In this document: positions 8,238 through 16,686 of the stretch, piece by piece
How the letters are laid out: each line of letters starts with the position of its first letter
Position numbering within the stretch: position 1 is the stretch's first letter
Source: Clostridiaceae bacterium M8S5
GTDB lineage: Bacteria; Bacillota; Clostridia; Tissierellales; MCWD3
DNA: 64,000 nt
Direction of reading: 5' to 3'
NCBI GenBank assembly: GCA_029227815.1
Contig: CP118523.1
Coordinates: 2,356,001 to 2,420,000 of the forward strand
Translations under genes and position numbers: made by a program
Notes under the pieces: model-generated
Database searches by the model: none
What the model was told of the DNA's origin: nothing
The model's input: only the letters and a program-made list of their open reading frames with translations

Positions 8238-9050
8238 TTATTCAGTTTCATTAGTATTTTTACTTTCTGTATATTTTAACCATTCATTATAATGAAATGC
8301 TGGATTTTCTGAATCATACTCTAATTTTTTATCTCCTAAGTACAAGTCTTCATTCTTATATATTAGCTCCATTCGCTTCATTCCTTCTTCACCGCCATTT
8401 TTAGTGGGAAAATCAAAACGTATAAGGTTATCTTTCAACTCCACTTCTGATTTATATGCACCAATAACAGCCAATCCACTACCATATCCCATAATAACAG
8501 CATATTTTGTGTCCTTTTCTTTCAAAAAGTATATACCATATCCAATTCCAATAGATCCATCATCATAGTTACTCCACTCCTTATTTTCAATCGCACTCCA
8601 TACTTTATCTTCTGTTATGTCAGTTGTTTTTTCTGTTAGACAAACAATATTATTTAGCTTTTCCACTTTAAACTTAATATTATCCTTTGCATGGATTACA
8701 CTACTATTAGTTTTAATATTTATACCCAAGTTGCTAGGGTATCCTATAATCTCACATACTACTTCCTTGTCTTTGACGAAAACCAAATGTGGCATGCCTT
8801 CGTTTACCGTTTCACTTACATTGGCTTCAAATCCAATAGTCTCTTTAACCTCTTTCTTGGAGGTATACGGATCAAATGAATATACCAACTCCCACTCAAA
8901 AGGTGTAATATTATTCAACATAACCTCTTTTTCATTTTCTAAACCTTTTATTCTCTTTATTAGTTCTTTTTCATTTTTATTTTGTTGTGATGTACATCCT
9001 ACCGATAAAATTAAACAAGCTATAACTAATAATAGTTTTATTTTTTTCAT
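8238..9050 (-). CDS. Lipoprotein of unknown function
   Basis: The 270-residue product has a classic lipobox (LSVGC, Cys at residue 19), so it is lipid-anchored outside the membrane. A short Lys/Glu helix follows, then a soluble domain containing GIGYGIYFLKEKDTKYAV and a C-terminal part with HYNEW. No family is recognised. It lies between RhuM and TadC, 20 bases from the former and on the same strand, and is probably cargo. The start has AGGAGG in front. Confidence 0.6.
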   Translation of the reverse strand: MKKIKLLLVIACLILSVGCTSQQNKNEKELIKRIKGLENEKEVMLNNITPFEWELVYSFDPYTSKKEVKETIGFEANVSETVNEGMPHLVFVKDKEVVCEIIGYPSNLGINIKTNSSVIHAKDNIKFKVEKLNNIVCLTEKTTDITEDKVWSAIENKEWSNYDDGSIGIGYGIYFLKEKDTKYAVIMGYGSGLAVIGAYKSEVELKDNLIRFDFPTKNGGEEGMKRMELIYKNEDLYLGDKKLEYDSENPAFHYNEWLKYTESKNTNETE

Positions 9051-9069
9051 TATGTAGAAACCTCCTATT

Positions 9070-10083
9070 CTATTTTGTAGATTTCTTTATAAGCTTTTCT
9101 GCACAATCTATTGATTCTATAAAGTGCTTCTCTACTGTTGATAATTCGTTCCTCATTTTCCCTTTATATTTTTCATATTCGAGACTGGCTTTCTCTTTAG
9201 CCTCATCATGACTTATTTTACCTGCATGATTCAATATCTCATTATCAGTCATTTTTAAGAAATCATCTAGCTTTGTTAACCAATCTTTCATATACATTGG
9301 CTTTTTTCTAATAGCCTGTAATTCTGCAAATTCTAAGTATGCTGTAACTATTCTATTGAGTATATTAATTTCATCTTCCTTTAGATAATTCTTAGCTATT
9401 ATTATGTCTGATTTTCTTGGTTTATCTCCTGCAAATATGGTCATTCCCATATAGGGTAATTCAGAATTTGCTCTATTATATATAATCTCTGCTGCTGTAT
9501 GACCATGTGCTGCCCAGTGCATTTTATTTTGTATGGTTTTAAAAAATATAATGGAGCTTTCAACCTTCGGATCATAGTCAATGCTGGTAGCATAGATATC
9601 TAGCACTTTTCTCCAAAATACTTTTTCTGAAGAACGGATATCTCTAATTCTTTCTAGTAATTCATCAAAGTAGTTGCCACCACCAGCTTTTTTAAGAAGG
9701 TCATCATTCATTGTGAAACCTTTGATTATGTACTCTTTAAGTCTTTCTGTCGCCCATATACGGAATTGTGTACCTCTGTGAGATTTAACTCTGTAACCAA
9801 CTGAGATTATTACATCAAGATTGTAATATTCAACTTCTCTTTGGACACTTCGATTTCCTTCAATTTGAACTGTTGCATTTTTTGCAACAGTTGAATCTCT
9901 TTTTAATTCTCCTTCTTTAAAGATATTATTTATATGTCTTGATATCACTGATTTATCTCTTTGAAACAATTCAACCATTTGTACTTGTGAAAGCCAAACT
10001 GTTTCATTTTCCATTGTTACCTCAATTTTCGTTTGTCCATCTTCTGTTTGGTATATAATCATATCAGATTTATTTATATTCAT
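9070..10083 (-). CDS. rhuM: Virulence RhuM-family protein
   Basis: The 337-residue protein matches the RhuM family from end to end. It has an N-terminal WLSQVQMVELFQRDKSVISRH helix-turn-helix-like region, the conserved YNLDVIISVGYRV segment and RGTQFRIWATERL, then a Fic-like C-terminal helical domain (MHWAAHGHTAAEII, PRKSDIIIAKNYL). Such genes are common cargo of mobile islands. The biochemical role is not established, although relatives sit with restriction genes. It interrupts the tad gene set between tadB and tadC. Confidence 0.85.
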   Translation of the reverse strand: MNINKSDMIIYQTEDGQTKIEVTMENETVWLSQVQMVELFQRDKSVISRHINNIFKEGELKRDSTVAKNATVQIEGNRSVQREVEYYNLDVIISVGYRVKSHRGTQFRIWATERLKEYIIKGFTMNDDLLKKAGGGNYFDELLERIRDIRSSEKVFWRKVLDIYATSIDYDPKVESSIIFFKTIQNKMHWAAHGHTAAEIIYNRANSELPYMGMTIFAGDKPRKSDIIIAKNYLKEDEINILNRIVTAYLEFAELQAIRKKPMYMKDWLTKLDDFLKMTDNEILNHAGKISHDEAKEKASLEYEKYKGKMRNELSTVEKHFIESIDCAEKLIKKSTK

Positions 10084-10166
10084 TATTCATCACACCAACC
10101 TTAAAAGTATTATTGTTTTAATTATAATCTTCTTTTATTGTTTTTTCAAAGATTTAGACATTTTAT

Positions 10167-11099
10167 TTACCGTTTATACTCAACAGGTTTACTGAGCCTC
10201 ACAACTCCTGCTATTGATATGAATAATACTACTGTACATATAACAAGAGTACCTTTACCAACTGGTGTGTGCATAAGTGATTTATACCAATCTCGATTTA
10301 GAAGATATATAAGTGGTATGTTAGCTATTTGTAGTGCTACCATTATCATGAACTCTTTTATTGGTTCTGATAACATGTTATCAAGTTCCGATGATACTAT
10401 TCTCATATCTGATAATTTTGATACTATTGGAGTTAGTGTTGATTTTAGATTCTTATCTTCCTGACAATCTATTACTGCATCTACCCATTGCCTAAATACG
10501 TCACTATCTATTTTACTTCTGAGTTTTTCTAGTGCCATTTTCATGTTAGAGTTTATAAGTTTGCTATCTGCTAAGAATGACATGAATATATCTTGTACTG
10601 GTGGGTTGATGTAATCTATATTCTCTTCTATAGCTGTTATTATACTGTCACATCTTAAATATGATGTTGTTAGAACAGACAATACTGTTTCTAATTCTTC
10701 ATTGAGTTCATTTTTCCACTTGGTTGATATAAGCTTTAGATACCAAAATGGAGTAAGTGCAAAACTTACTCCTAATACTGGTATTAATAGCATGTTGCCC
10801 ATAATTATTGCAAATAGCATACCTACTACTGATAGTATAAGGGATATCATTGTTACAAAGTAAAACTTCCCTTCCTTCCCTGTCATTCTCAATATATCTT
10901 TTGTTTCTATTATTAATAATTTGATTCCTTTTATCTTTTTCTTGTTGGTTACTGTTAGTACTTTCTTACGCATACTCTCTTTCTTCTTTTTTATTTTAAT
11001 GGATTTTAGTTTATCTAGTAATTCTATAGGTGACATTTTAAGTAATATAAATAAGCCTATTATCATCAATATAAAGGCTAATGTCAACATACTATTCAA
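10167..11099 (-). CDS. tadB: TadB-like type II secretion F-domain membrane protein
   Basis: The protein has an N-terminal transmembrane helix, a basic cytoplasmic loop (residues about 35-65), a hydrophobic pair at about 85-120, a cytoplasmic helical domain and two C-terminal helices. It is the usual partner of TadC in a Tad or T2SS inner-membrane platform. The first ATG in the frame lies inside the preceding gene and the ribosome binding site. I chose the TTG at 11099, which has GGAGGTGG about 5-7 bases ahead; an ATG at 11090 is the alternative. It overlaps the end of cpaF by 8 bases, so the two are coupled. Confidence 0.7.
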   Translation of the reverse strand: MNSMLTLAFILMIIGLFILLKMSPIELLDKLKSIKIKKKKESMRKKVLTVTNKKKIKGIKLLIIETKDILRMTGKEGKFYFVTMISLILSVVGMLFAIIMGNMLLIPVLGVSFALTPFWYLKLISTKWKNELNEELETVLSVLTTSYLRCDSIITAIEENIDYINPPVQDIFMSFLADSKLINSNMKMALEKLRSKIDSDVFRQWVDAVIDCQEDKNLKSTLTPIVSKLSDMRIVSSELDNMLSEPIKEFMIMVALQIANIPLIYLLNRDWYKSLMHTPVGKGTLVICTVVLFISIAGVVRLSKPVEYKR

Positions 11100-11490
11100 T
11101 CTTTCCACCTCCAACAAACCTACTAAGTTCTGTTTTAGACATTCCGTTTTCCATTAGTCTTCTCTGCATTGATGCTGATATATCATTTACTTTTTTATAT
11201 CTACCAAAGATCTTTGATTTTCCATTAATCTTAGTGTTTTTTATAATGTTGTATTTATATAGCGACTTAATTTCTCTACTGCCATCTTCTTTTATTAAAC
11301 ATTCTGTCACCTCCATTATGTGCCTTGTGTTATCCTCTAATTTCTTGCAAAATGCAATTATAGGAAAGGCTTCTGTTACTAGATTATATAATGTTTTATC
11401 ATCCATATCGTATCTCTGTTTACATAGTGTTACCATACGATAGTATGTTGCTATACAGCTACTGGCATGAATAGTCGTTGAAACTCCGTG
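11092..11490 (-). CDS. cpaF: CpaF/TadA-family secretion ATPase, 3' exon (split by group II intron)
   Basis: This is the 3' part of a secretion ATPase whose 5' exon lies at 13986-14915. After intron removal the reading joins ...SARSG to HGVSTTIHASSC, the conserved His-box region of CpaF ATPases, and continues with the C-terminal helical domain ending VGGGKIE. The exon contributes 132 residues of a predicted 442-residue protein. The frame is continuous across the predicted splice and the stop overlaps the tadB start. Without splicing, only a protein truncated before the catalytic His box would be made. Confidence 0.75.
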   Translation of the reverse strand, partial: HGVSTTIHASSCIATYYRMVTLCKQRYDMDDKTLYNLVTEAFPIIAFCKKLEDNTRHIMEVTECLIKEDGSREIKSLYKYNIIKNTKINGKSKIFGRYKKVNDISASMQRRLMENGMSKTELSRFVGGGKIE

Positions 11491-11551
11491 GTAGGGTAGG
11501 CAACCAACGCCTTATCATATCTTTATGACAGGTTTTTGTCTGCCCCCCTCC

Positions 11552-11585
11552 GAACCGTACGTACACCTTTCAATGTATACGGCTC
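11552..11585 (-). ncRNA. Group II intron domain V
   Basis: The 34-nt segment reads GAGCCGTATAC, an internal loop GAAA, and ends GTACGGTTC. It forms the characteristic domain V hairpin with catalytic triad AGC, followed by the GGAGGGGGG linker and a domain VI helix. It is the catalytic core of the intron that splits cpaF. Confidence 0.8.
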
Positions 11586-11601
11586 TCCAGTTGTTTCTAA
11601 A

Positions 11602-13401
11602 TCAATTCCCTGAATGAATTTTATTATGACATTTTTCACATACAATAAGTGTTTTTCTATTCATTTTGGACATTGTCAGTACCCACTTAGGTATAACTTT
11701 TCCTCGCTTACTGTATTTATTCTTAATGTCTTTCAGTTTTCTCACATGATGAACCTCAATGTTGTTATTACTACCACATAACTCACAAGTGTTTGCGTTA
11801 ATTCTAACTATTAGTTTTGAATTTTCAGTTATGTTTATGCCAAATGTTTCTATTACATTTTTTTGTGCATAATCGGTTTTCTTAATGCTATCATTGAAGT
11901 ATGTCATTGTTTTAGTACCACTTTTTATTTGATATCTAAAACCGATGACTTTTCTTGTACCTGTACCATCTTTTCTTGGTACATCGATCCCATATTTTGC
12001 AATCACTTTTCTAACAGACGATTTTTCTTTTCTTGCAATAGTTCTTAATAAACTTGTATAATGGTAATATTTAAATTTATATAATTTTGTGCTTACATTT
12101 GATGCTAAGCAGTAATAATTATATAAACCACGCATTTCTGCATTAAATTGATTGATTATATCTTCTACTGGTAAATTTACTCTTGGAGTAAAAGCATTAG
12201 GTTTCCCATTTGTAGTAAATGGTTTAATTTTCTTATTTATAACTTTAGTAGGTACTAAAAGTTGAATTTTCCCATTTACTGAACGTGTTTTTATTCCGAC
12301 AGTGTTTTTTGTAATTTTAGTATTATCATTAGCTTTTGCTATTTTATATCCTAAAAAGTTGGCTTTTTCTGTTCTAAGGTTAGTTATTAAGGTTTTTTCA
12401 TAATTGAGTTCTAATTTTAGTTCTTTGATGAAAAAATCACTTACCTTATTCTTAATCTTAATAGCTAATTCTTTACTACCAATAACACATATTACAAAAT
12501 CATCACAGTATCTAAGATATTTAACTCTAATAAAATTATTATCCATTTCGTCTTGTGAAGGTATTCTTCTCATTTCTCTTCTGATTTTATTAGCAAGGTT
12601 ATATTCTCCACGTCTTTCAGCATAAACTCTTTTGCTTACAAGTCTATCATATTCTAAACTAGCTTTCTTCTTTTTACCCTTATCAGTTTCTTTAATGAGT
12701 TTGTCCATAAATTTGTCAAATTTATTAAGATATATATTTGATAAAATTGGACTTATTAATGAGCCTTGAGGGCAACCAGATAAAGAATTATATACTTTTT
12801 TAAACTCAAAGAAACCTGCCTTTAAAAATCTTCTTATTAGTTCTATAAATCTACCATCTTTTATTTTTTCACTTAATATGTTAAGCAAAATAGTATGGTC
12901 GATTGTATCAAAACATTTACTAATATCTCCTTCGATTATCCAATTAGTTCCACTACATTTTTTCTTTATTTGCATAAGTGCAGTATGACAGCTTCTGTTG
13001 GGTCTAAAACCATGTGAATTATCACTAAATGTTGGTTCATATATAACCTCTAAGATTTGTCTTACTACTTCTTGCAGTAATTTATCTTCAAATGATGGTA
13101 TTCCAAGAGGTCTTTTCTTCCCATTCTTTTTGGGTATATATGTTCTTCTAACTGGTTTGGGATAATATTTTTCGTTTTTAAGTTTTTCTATTAGATTATC
13201 AATCATTTCTAGTTTAAAACCATCAATAGTTTTATTATCAACACCTTTAGTCATATTACCTTCTTTGTGGTAAATACGACTATATGCATTTAAGTAAAAA
13301 TCTTTGTTATACAAATTTCTGTACAATCTGTTAAATTTGTAATTTTCATCATTTTGTGATTTTTGATTTAGCACCTTTAAAATTATTTTAGCTTTTTGCA
13401 T
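11602..13401 (-). CDS. ltrA: Group II intron-encoded reverse transcriptase/maturase with HNH endonuclease
   Basis: The roughly 600-residue protein has the RT0-RT7 palm and fingers: KKNGKKRPLGIP, SHGFRPNRSCHTAL, EGDISKCFDTIDH, SGCPQGSLISPIL and the catalytic box YCDD, which replaces the more usual YADD. A maturase X domain follows (GLYNYYCLAS). The C-terminal HNH domain contains CELCGS, EVHHV and CEKCHNKIH. It helps the intron splice and retrohome. I chose the ATG at 13401 because GGAGGT precedes it at 7-8 bases; the ATG at 13416 contains that site. Confidence 0.9.
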   Translation of the reverse strand: MQKAKIILKVLNQKSQNDENYKFNRLYRNLYNKDFYLNAYSRIYHKEGNMTKGVDNKTIDGFKLEMIDNLIEKLKNEKYYPKPVRRTYIPKKNGKKRPLGIPSFEDKLLQEVVRQILEVIYEPTFSDNSHGFRPNRSCHTALMQIKKKCSGTNWIIEGDISKCFDTIDHTILLNILSEKIKDGRFIELIRRFLKAGFFEFKKVYNSLSGCPQGSLISPILSNIYLNKFDKFMDKLIKETDKGKKKKASLEYDRLVSKRVYAERRGEYNLANKIRREMRRIPSQDEMDNNFIRVKYLRYCDDFVICVIGSKELAIKIKNKVSDFFIKELKLELNYEKTLITNLRTEKANFLGYKIAKANDNTKITKNTVGIKTRSVNGKIQLLVPTKVINKKIKPFTTNGKPNAFTPRVNLPVEDIINQFNAEMRGLYNYYCLASNVSTKLYKFKYYHYTSLLRTIARKEKSSVRKVIAKYGIDVPRKDGTGTRKVIGFRYQIKSGTKTMTYFNDSIKKTDYAQKNVIETFGINITENSKLIVRINANTCELCGSNNNIEVHHVRKLKDIKNKYSKRGKVIPKWVLTMSKMNRKTLIVCEKCHNKIHSGN

Positions 13402-13985
13402 TTCGCATACCTCCATATTTTATTGGTTAAACAACCTGCCTTCCTTCGCCATGTAATAGGCTTTCCCTATCTCAGACTACTACGAAGGCTCCGTTACCAT
13501 ATTAGATATTCAGCGTCATCTTTCTTGGCTCTCGCCTTGAAATTTATCACTATTTGAAGCATTACGCATAGCTTTTTAAGCATTCTAACTTAGGTAATCT
13601 CCGTTTAAACTTATATAATACTTTCACATAACTTAGGCTTCCGTTCGTTTCTTTTACGTACTTCTTGTACGCTGGAATAATATAGAAGAGTATGAAAACA
13701 ACTGGACAATATTTTCATATACATTATTCGCAAACATATTAATTAGTGTATGTTTGCCCTGCGCAGTTAAGGCAAAGAAACTAGATTTAAAGCAGTATAG
13801 CCTTAGCCTTATTATGTCTTGGTTTCGCATATCGTTCTTCTAACTAATTTCAAAAAACATATGCTTTTCTGACATGCTATGTTCCCCTTGACCTTTCGAC
13901 TACGGGTAAGTCAGCTAACCAAATGAACTCCTCTTCAGTTCATTACCCACTCATGGGCGATATTATATAGTCCTTACGGACGCAC

Positions 13986-14915
13986 ACCACTTCTAGCAGA
14001 TTCTTGTGCATAGAAGGCTTCATCACTTTTCATCTCTGCTACACATATATAATCTGGATTAACTGTTAGTGCTGTCTCTAGTAGTTTTGCCATTGTTATA
14101 GCATGGTTTGGATTATCACTATGTCTTGTTACTGTATGGATAACATTGTTTACTACTTCTCCTTTATTATTTTTCTTGACTAGGTTAAACTCACGCGTCA
14201 TATTCTCTATAGTAAAAATCCTTTTATTATCGGGAAGTGTAGAAAGTATATAACTCATCAATGTTGTTTTGCCACTTGATGTTGCTCCTGTGAAGCAAAT
14301 ACTTTCTCCATATCTATGTGCTAATGATAAAAAATCTAACATCTCTTCACTTGCTGTTTCATTATTTACAAAATCCTCTTTTGTAAGTTTCCTTGGATTA
14401 ACGATACGAATTGATACTGATACTCCAACATCTTTATCTACTATCCCCTTGGCTATTGCTGTAATCCTTATCTTATCACTTAAGTGTCCGACCACTATTG
14501 GCTGTGAACTGTCTAGTATCATACCACTTTGATGAAGTAATCTTCTAATAACATCCATTGCATGAGTTGGTGAACTAAAATGTTCATCACAAGGTATAAT
14601 CTCACCATTAGAATAAGTTATCTTTATATCATTATAACTGTTTACATTTATCTCTTCTATGTCGTCTCTTTCTAGGTACTTTGTAAGAAAACTGAACTCA
14701 GCCATCTCTATATATAACCTATCTATTAATGTTGTTATTGTAAATCCATATACCTTTATCTCATAATCTTCTATATATTTCTTAATATATGATTTAAGTT
14801 TTATTTTACTATCTTCTATACCATCATCTGAAATAAGGATTGCATAGTTAGTTGAGATATGCTTTTGTACACGCCTTAGCACTTCTGAAAAATCCATATA
14901 CTTACTCATAATCAT
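13986..14915 (-). CDS. cpaF: CpaF/TadA-family secretion ATPase, 5' exon
   Basis: These 310 codons give the N-terminal domain and most of the RecA-like domain of a type II/IV secretion ATPase. Visible motifs are EEINVNSYNDI, RRLLHQSG, Walker A GATSSGKTTL, the RIFTIENMTREF acidic box and a Walker B-type segment (PDYICVAEMKSDEAF). The last exon codons are ESARSG; the unspliced frame reads only three more codons before a stop. The start overlaps the end of TadZ by 14 bases. The protein would power the Tad-like pilus or pseudopilus of the element. Confidence 0.85.
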
Positions 14916-15765
14916 CTTGCTCCTTTTTCTTAATAAATGTTGGTAACTTAAATGATAATTTAAACTTTCTATCTGACCTCTTTGACTTAGTCTTATTCTT
15001 CTTCTCTTTCTTGTTCTTTTTGTTTTCCAATGTCTCTCCTGTAATATTATCCATCAACTTATCAAGACTCTCATTGTATTTAAGACTTTGTTTCTCAACT
15101 AACTTATTAAGTAGAAGTCCTTCTATATATTGTGTTTGTATTTCTTTTGTATATGGTAAATCACAGAATATATCTCCGTAGTGGTTAGATGTAATTGACT
15201 TAGGCTCTATATCTTCTATCTTGGCTAATATTTTAATATGATTACTTAAGTTATATGACTTATCAGATAGTATTGGAAATATTGATTTATAGTAACTTAT
15301 TGCTTTTAAATCGCTACCACATAATCTTATAACTTCATCTGCTAGTTTTAATGATGCTTGTGAAAGCATATCTAATTGTATAATAGATGAAGAATCTATG
15401 ATAAGATAATCTGCAATATGTGATAAATTAACGATTAATTCATTTGCTCTATCTATTGTATATTCAGCATAGGTTTTATAGTTTTCACCTTGTCTATAAC
15501 CTAGAAATGCAATATTCTTATTATCCTTTAGTGTTATTAGATTCTTAAATATATCTTCTTGAGTTAATGTAACCATTTCAAGCAATTTACCTAGTGATTT
15601 ATTCTGTTCTTTTGTATATGGAAGTATTGTCCCAATAGGTGGTGCTATTATATCTGTAGATAATATAATAACGTTGTTATTCTTTGATAACATACTTGCT
15701 ATTTTTACTGCTAAAGTTGTCTTTCCACTATTAGGACTGCCCCATATGGTAATAATCTTACTCAA
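14902..15765 (-). CDS. tadZ: TadZ/CpaE-like MinD-family ATPase
   Basis: The 287-residue protein begins with a deviant Walker A (GSPNSGKTT, residues about 9-17) and carries a YLIIDSSS Walker B-like strand, as in MinD/ParA-type localisation ATPases. The C-terminal 50 residues are a Lys/Glu-rich basic tail, perhaps for membrane or polar binding. It sits between CpaB and CpaF with overlaps on both sides (8 and 14 bases), exactly as in Tad operons, where TadZ positions the apparatus. The assignment rests on motif plus position; overall divergence is high. Confidence 0.7.
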   Translation of the reverse strand: MSKIITIWGSPNSGKTTLAVKIASMLSKNNNVIILSTDIIAPPIGTILPYTKEQNKSLGKLLEMVTLTQEDIFKNLITLKDNKNIAFLGYRQGENYKTYAEYTIDRANELIVNLSHIADYLIIDSSSIIQLDMLSQASLKLADEVIRLCGSDLKAISYYKSIFPILSDKSYNLSNHIKILAKIEDIEPKSITSNHYGDIFCDLPYTKEIQTQYIEGLLLNKLVEKQSLKYNESLDKLMDNITGETLENKKNKKEKKNKTKSKRSDRKFKLSFKLPTFIKKKEQDDYE

Positions 15766-16564
15766 CTGAATTCACCTCCGATTTATCAGTATTCATTTCA
15801 TTTACTGCTTCAGCTGTAGTACTCTCATTATCATTTTTACTTGATACTCCTTTTAATATCTCATCTTGTTCCATTAAAAAAGCCTTTGTATTCTCGCTAT
15901 TTCCACGATATACAAAGGCTAAATGTATCTTCCCATTAGTTTCAAGGTCTGCAAGCATGATTGCTTGTCGTTCTGATACCTTTAATGTTACGGTTGTTGG
16001 TAGTTCCTTTTCTTCTCCTTCTTTATTTTCTGATTGATCCATATCATATCCTGTAACTAAAGTAACTGCTAATACTTCAACATATTTTAATTCTATTGGA
16101 GATAACGTTTCTTTCTTCTCTCCATAGTCAGCTACATATACAGATACAATATCACCATTTTGTAACTTTCCTGATAATCCACTTGCAAATGTTCTTAATG
16201 TAACTGATATGGCTCGTTTTTCTCCAGTGAAGTTTTCTAAATAGCCATATTCAGCAAGCGGTGTAACTGAGAGCTTTGAGTTTAAAATATAGTCACCTCT
16301 ACTCATGCCCGTAATTGCATACTTACCTATGATGTTTTCTTTGTCTTTGATAACTTTCTTTGGTAGATTGTATCCACCTACTTCAATAGTTTGTATCATA
16401 TTTGCAGTTATCACATCACCTACTTTAGTATCTTTTGTTACTCTTACTATTTTTACTTTGTTTGCTACTGCTTTGTTAAACATCGGTGTTAACCCAAAGC
16501 AAATTAAAAGAGATAGCAATATGCAAGCTATCCCTAAAATGGTTCTGTTTTTTATTATTTTCAT
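15758..16564 (-). CDS. cpaB: CpaB/RcpC-like SAF-domain pilus assembly protein
   Basis: The 268-residue protein has an N-terminal membrane anchor (residues 8-30) followed by an SAF domain (VRVTKDTKVGDVITANMI, then GKYAITGMSRGDYI). The RcpC/CpaB C-terminal domain contains ISVTLRTFASGLSGKLQNGDIVSVY, and an acidic Ser/Glu tail closes it. CpaB proteins sit outside the membrane in Flp/Tad systems. It is the first gene of the overlapping cpaB-tadZ-cpaF-tadB set. A strong terminator upstream separates it from the ABC-three-component operon. Confidence 0.8.
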   Translation of the reverse strand: MKIIKNRTILGIACILLSLLICFGLTPMFNKAVANKVKIVRVTKDTKVGDVITANMIQTIEVGGYNLPKKVIKDKENIIGKYAITGMSRGDYILNSKLSVTPLAEYGYLENFTGEKRAISVTLRTFASGLSGKLQNGDIVSVYVADYGEKKETLSPIELKYVEVLAVTLVTGYDMDQSENKEGEEKELPTTVTLKVSERQAIMLADLETNGKIHLAFVYRGNSENTKAFLMEQDEILKGVSSKNDNESTTAEAVNEMNTDKSEVNSVE

Positions 16565-16582
16565 ATAGTCCTCCTTTTTAAA

Positions 16583-16628
16583 AAAGCTTGTTGCAATTTT
16601 TAAAATCTTACAACAAGCTTTAATGATA
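16583..16628 (-). terminator. Terminator of the ABC-three-component operon
   Basis: Arms AAAGCTTGTTG (16583-16593) and its exact complement (16611-16621) are followed on the minus strand by TTTTTTA. It lies between the last gene of the defence operon and cpaB. Confidence 0.75.
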
Positions 16629-16686
16629 CCTTTATCTAATTATTATATGGCATAAATCAAATTATTAACTAATTATATTTGTATCT

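Larger units (their letters stand above)
11491..13985 (-). mobile_element. Group II intron inserted in cpaF
   Basis: The intron is 2495 bases long. On the minus strand it starts with GTGCG, the group II 5' consensus, directly after the exon codons AGA AGT GGT, and ends in ...CCTACCCTAC just before CAC GGA GTT. It encodes a reverse transcriptase/maturase (11602-13401) in the middle. A 34-nt domain V hairpin lies near its 3' end at 11552-11585. Removing it restores an uninterrupted CpaF frame, which fixes both ends independently of consensus. It is probably mobile and spliced. Confidence 0.85.
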
